DNA from: Clostridiales bacterium
GTDB lineage: Bacteria > Bacillota > Clostridia > Peptostreptococcales > Anaerovoracaceae
NCBI GenBank assembly: GCA_012735285.1
Contig: JAAYHT010000156.1
Location: 1-6,457 of the forward strand
Direction of reading: 5' to 3'
DNA: 6,457 nt
In this document: positions 6,327 through 6,457 of the stretch, piece by piece
Layout of the letters: each line of letters opens with the position of its first letter
Position numbering within the stretch: the first letter of the stretch is position 1
Translations under genes and position numbers: made by a program
The notes under the pieces: generated by a model
Database searches by the model: none
The model's input: only the letters and a program-made list of their open reading frames with translations
What the model was told of the DNA's origin: nothing

Positions 6327-6457
6327 GTTTGAGAGTAGTGTAAAACAAGAAGAGTATTAAGCATATTCGCCCGGTTTTCGAGACGACCAGACAGTTTGAG
6401 AGTAGTGTAAAACAAGAAGAGTATTAAGCCTGAAGCACGTTTCATTGAGATGAACTC
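6327..6457 (+). CRISPR. Leader-proximal end of a type II-A CRISPR array (cut by window edge)
   Basis: Two identical 36-bp repeats lie at 6327-6362 and 6394-6429. They begin GTTTGAGAGTAGTGTAA and end GTATTAAGC. Spacer 1 (6363-6393) is 31 nt, giving a 67-bp period. Spacer 2 (6430-6457) shows 28 nt before the window ends. The orientation is set by the leader and by tracrRNA pairing: the 5' part of the repeat, GUUUGA-GA-GUAGUGUAA, pairs with the tracrRNA, so crRNAs read left to right with the spacer before the repeat handle. Spacer 1 is the newest acquisition. It has 16 G/C of 31, more than the surrounding locus. Neither spacer matches elsewhere in the window by eye. The repeats end in AAGC rather than the common AAAC of type II. 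Confidence 0.98.

Noticed and set aside
6363..6393. Spacer 1 targeting the locus itself
   Set aside because: No stretch resembling the spacer was found elsewhere in the window on either strand by eye.
1..6457. cas4, a fourth effector gene, toxin, anti-CRISPR or transposon in the locus
   Set aside because: All space from 335 to 6255 is filled by the four standard genes with 4-11 nt overlaps. No inverted repeats, target duplications or transposase motifs were seen.

Overview
The window holds a complete type II-A CRISPR-Cas9 locus. In order: a possible C-terminal tail of an unrelated gene with its terminator (about 1-130), a dense regulatory interval with a minus-strand tracrRNA gene (about 139-334), the plus-strand genes cas9, cas1, cas2 and csn2 (335-6255), a short leader (6256-6326), and the first two repeats of the array (from 6327), which runs off the right edge inside spacer 2. 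There is no cas4 or other extra effector gene. The csn2 gene and the order cas9-cas1-cas2-csn2 define subtype II-A.

The host is probably a low-GC Gram-positive bacterium (Bacillota), more likely a clostridium than a streptococcus. The cas genes are AT-rich. Ribosome binding sites and promoters are of the sigma-A, Gram-positive type. The repeat opens GTTTGAGAGTAGTGTAA, a form I associate with clostridial II-A arrays rather than the GTTTTAGAGCTA form of Streptococcus and Listeria. This is inference from memory; no species can be named.

The proteins look fully functional. Cas9 (1357 aa) keeps all RuvC and HNH catalytic residues, Cas1 keeps its E/H/E metal site, Cas2 its Asp, and Csn2 is of the short class. 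The genes are tightly coupled: cas9/cas1 and cas2/csn2 overlap by 4 nt (ATGA), and cas1/cas2 overlap by 11 nt. Cas1-Cas2, Csn2 and Cas9 together would acquire spacers at the leader end, where the motif ATTTGAG abuts repeat 1. Cas9, charged with crRNA paired to tracrRNA, would cut matching DNA.

The part most worth a second look is the 200 bp before cas9. The tracrRNA is encoded on the opposite strand, directly antisense to the predicted cas9 5' untranslated region. Its perfect -35 box lies between the cas9 ribosome binding site and the cas9 start codon. Its terminator hairpin also has a T-tract on the cas9 strand, and a 6-3-6 palindrome sits on its predicted start site. A second perfect palindrome covers the -10 box of the array promoter. 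I see no wholly new system; the novelty, if any, is in this regulatory wiring and in the leader RNA.
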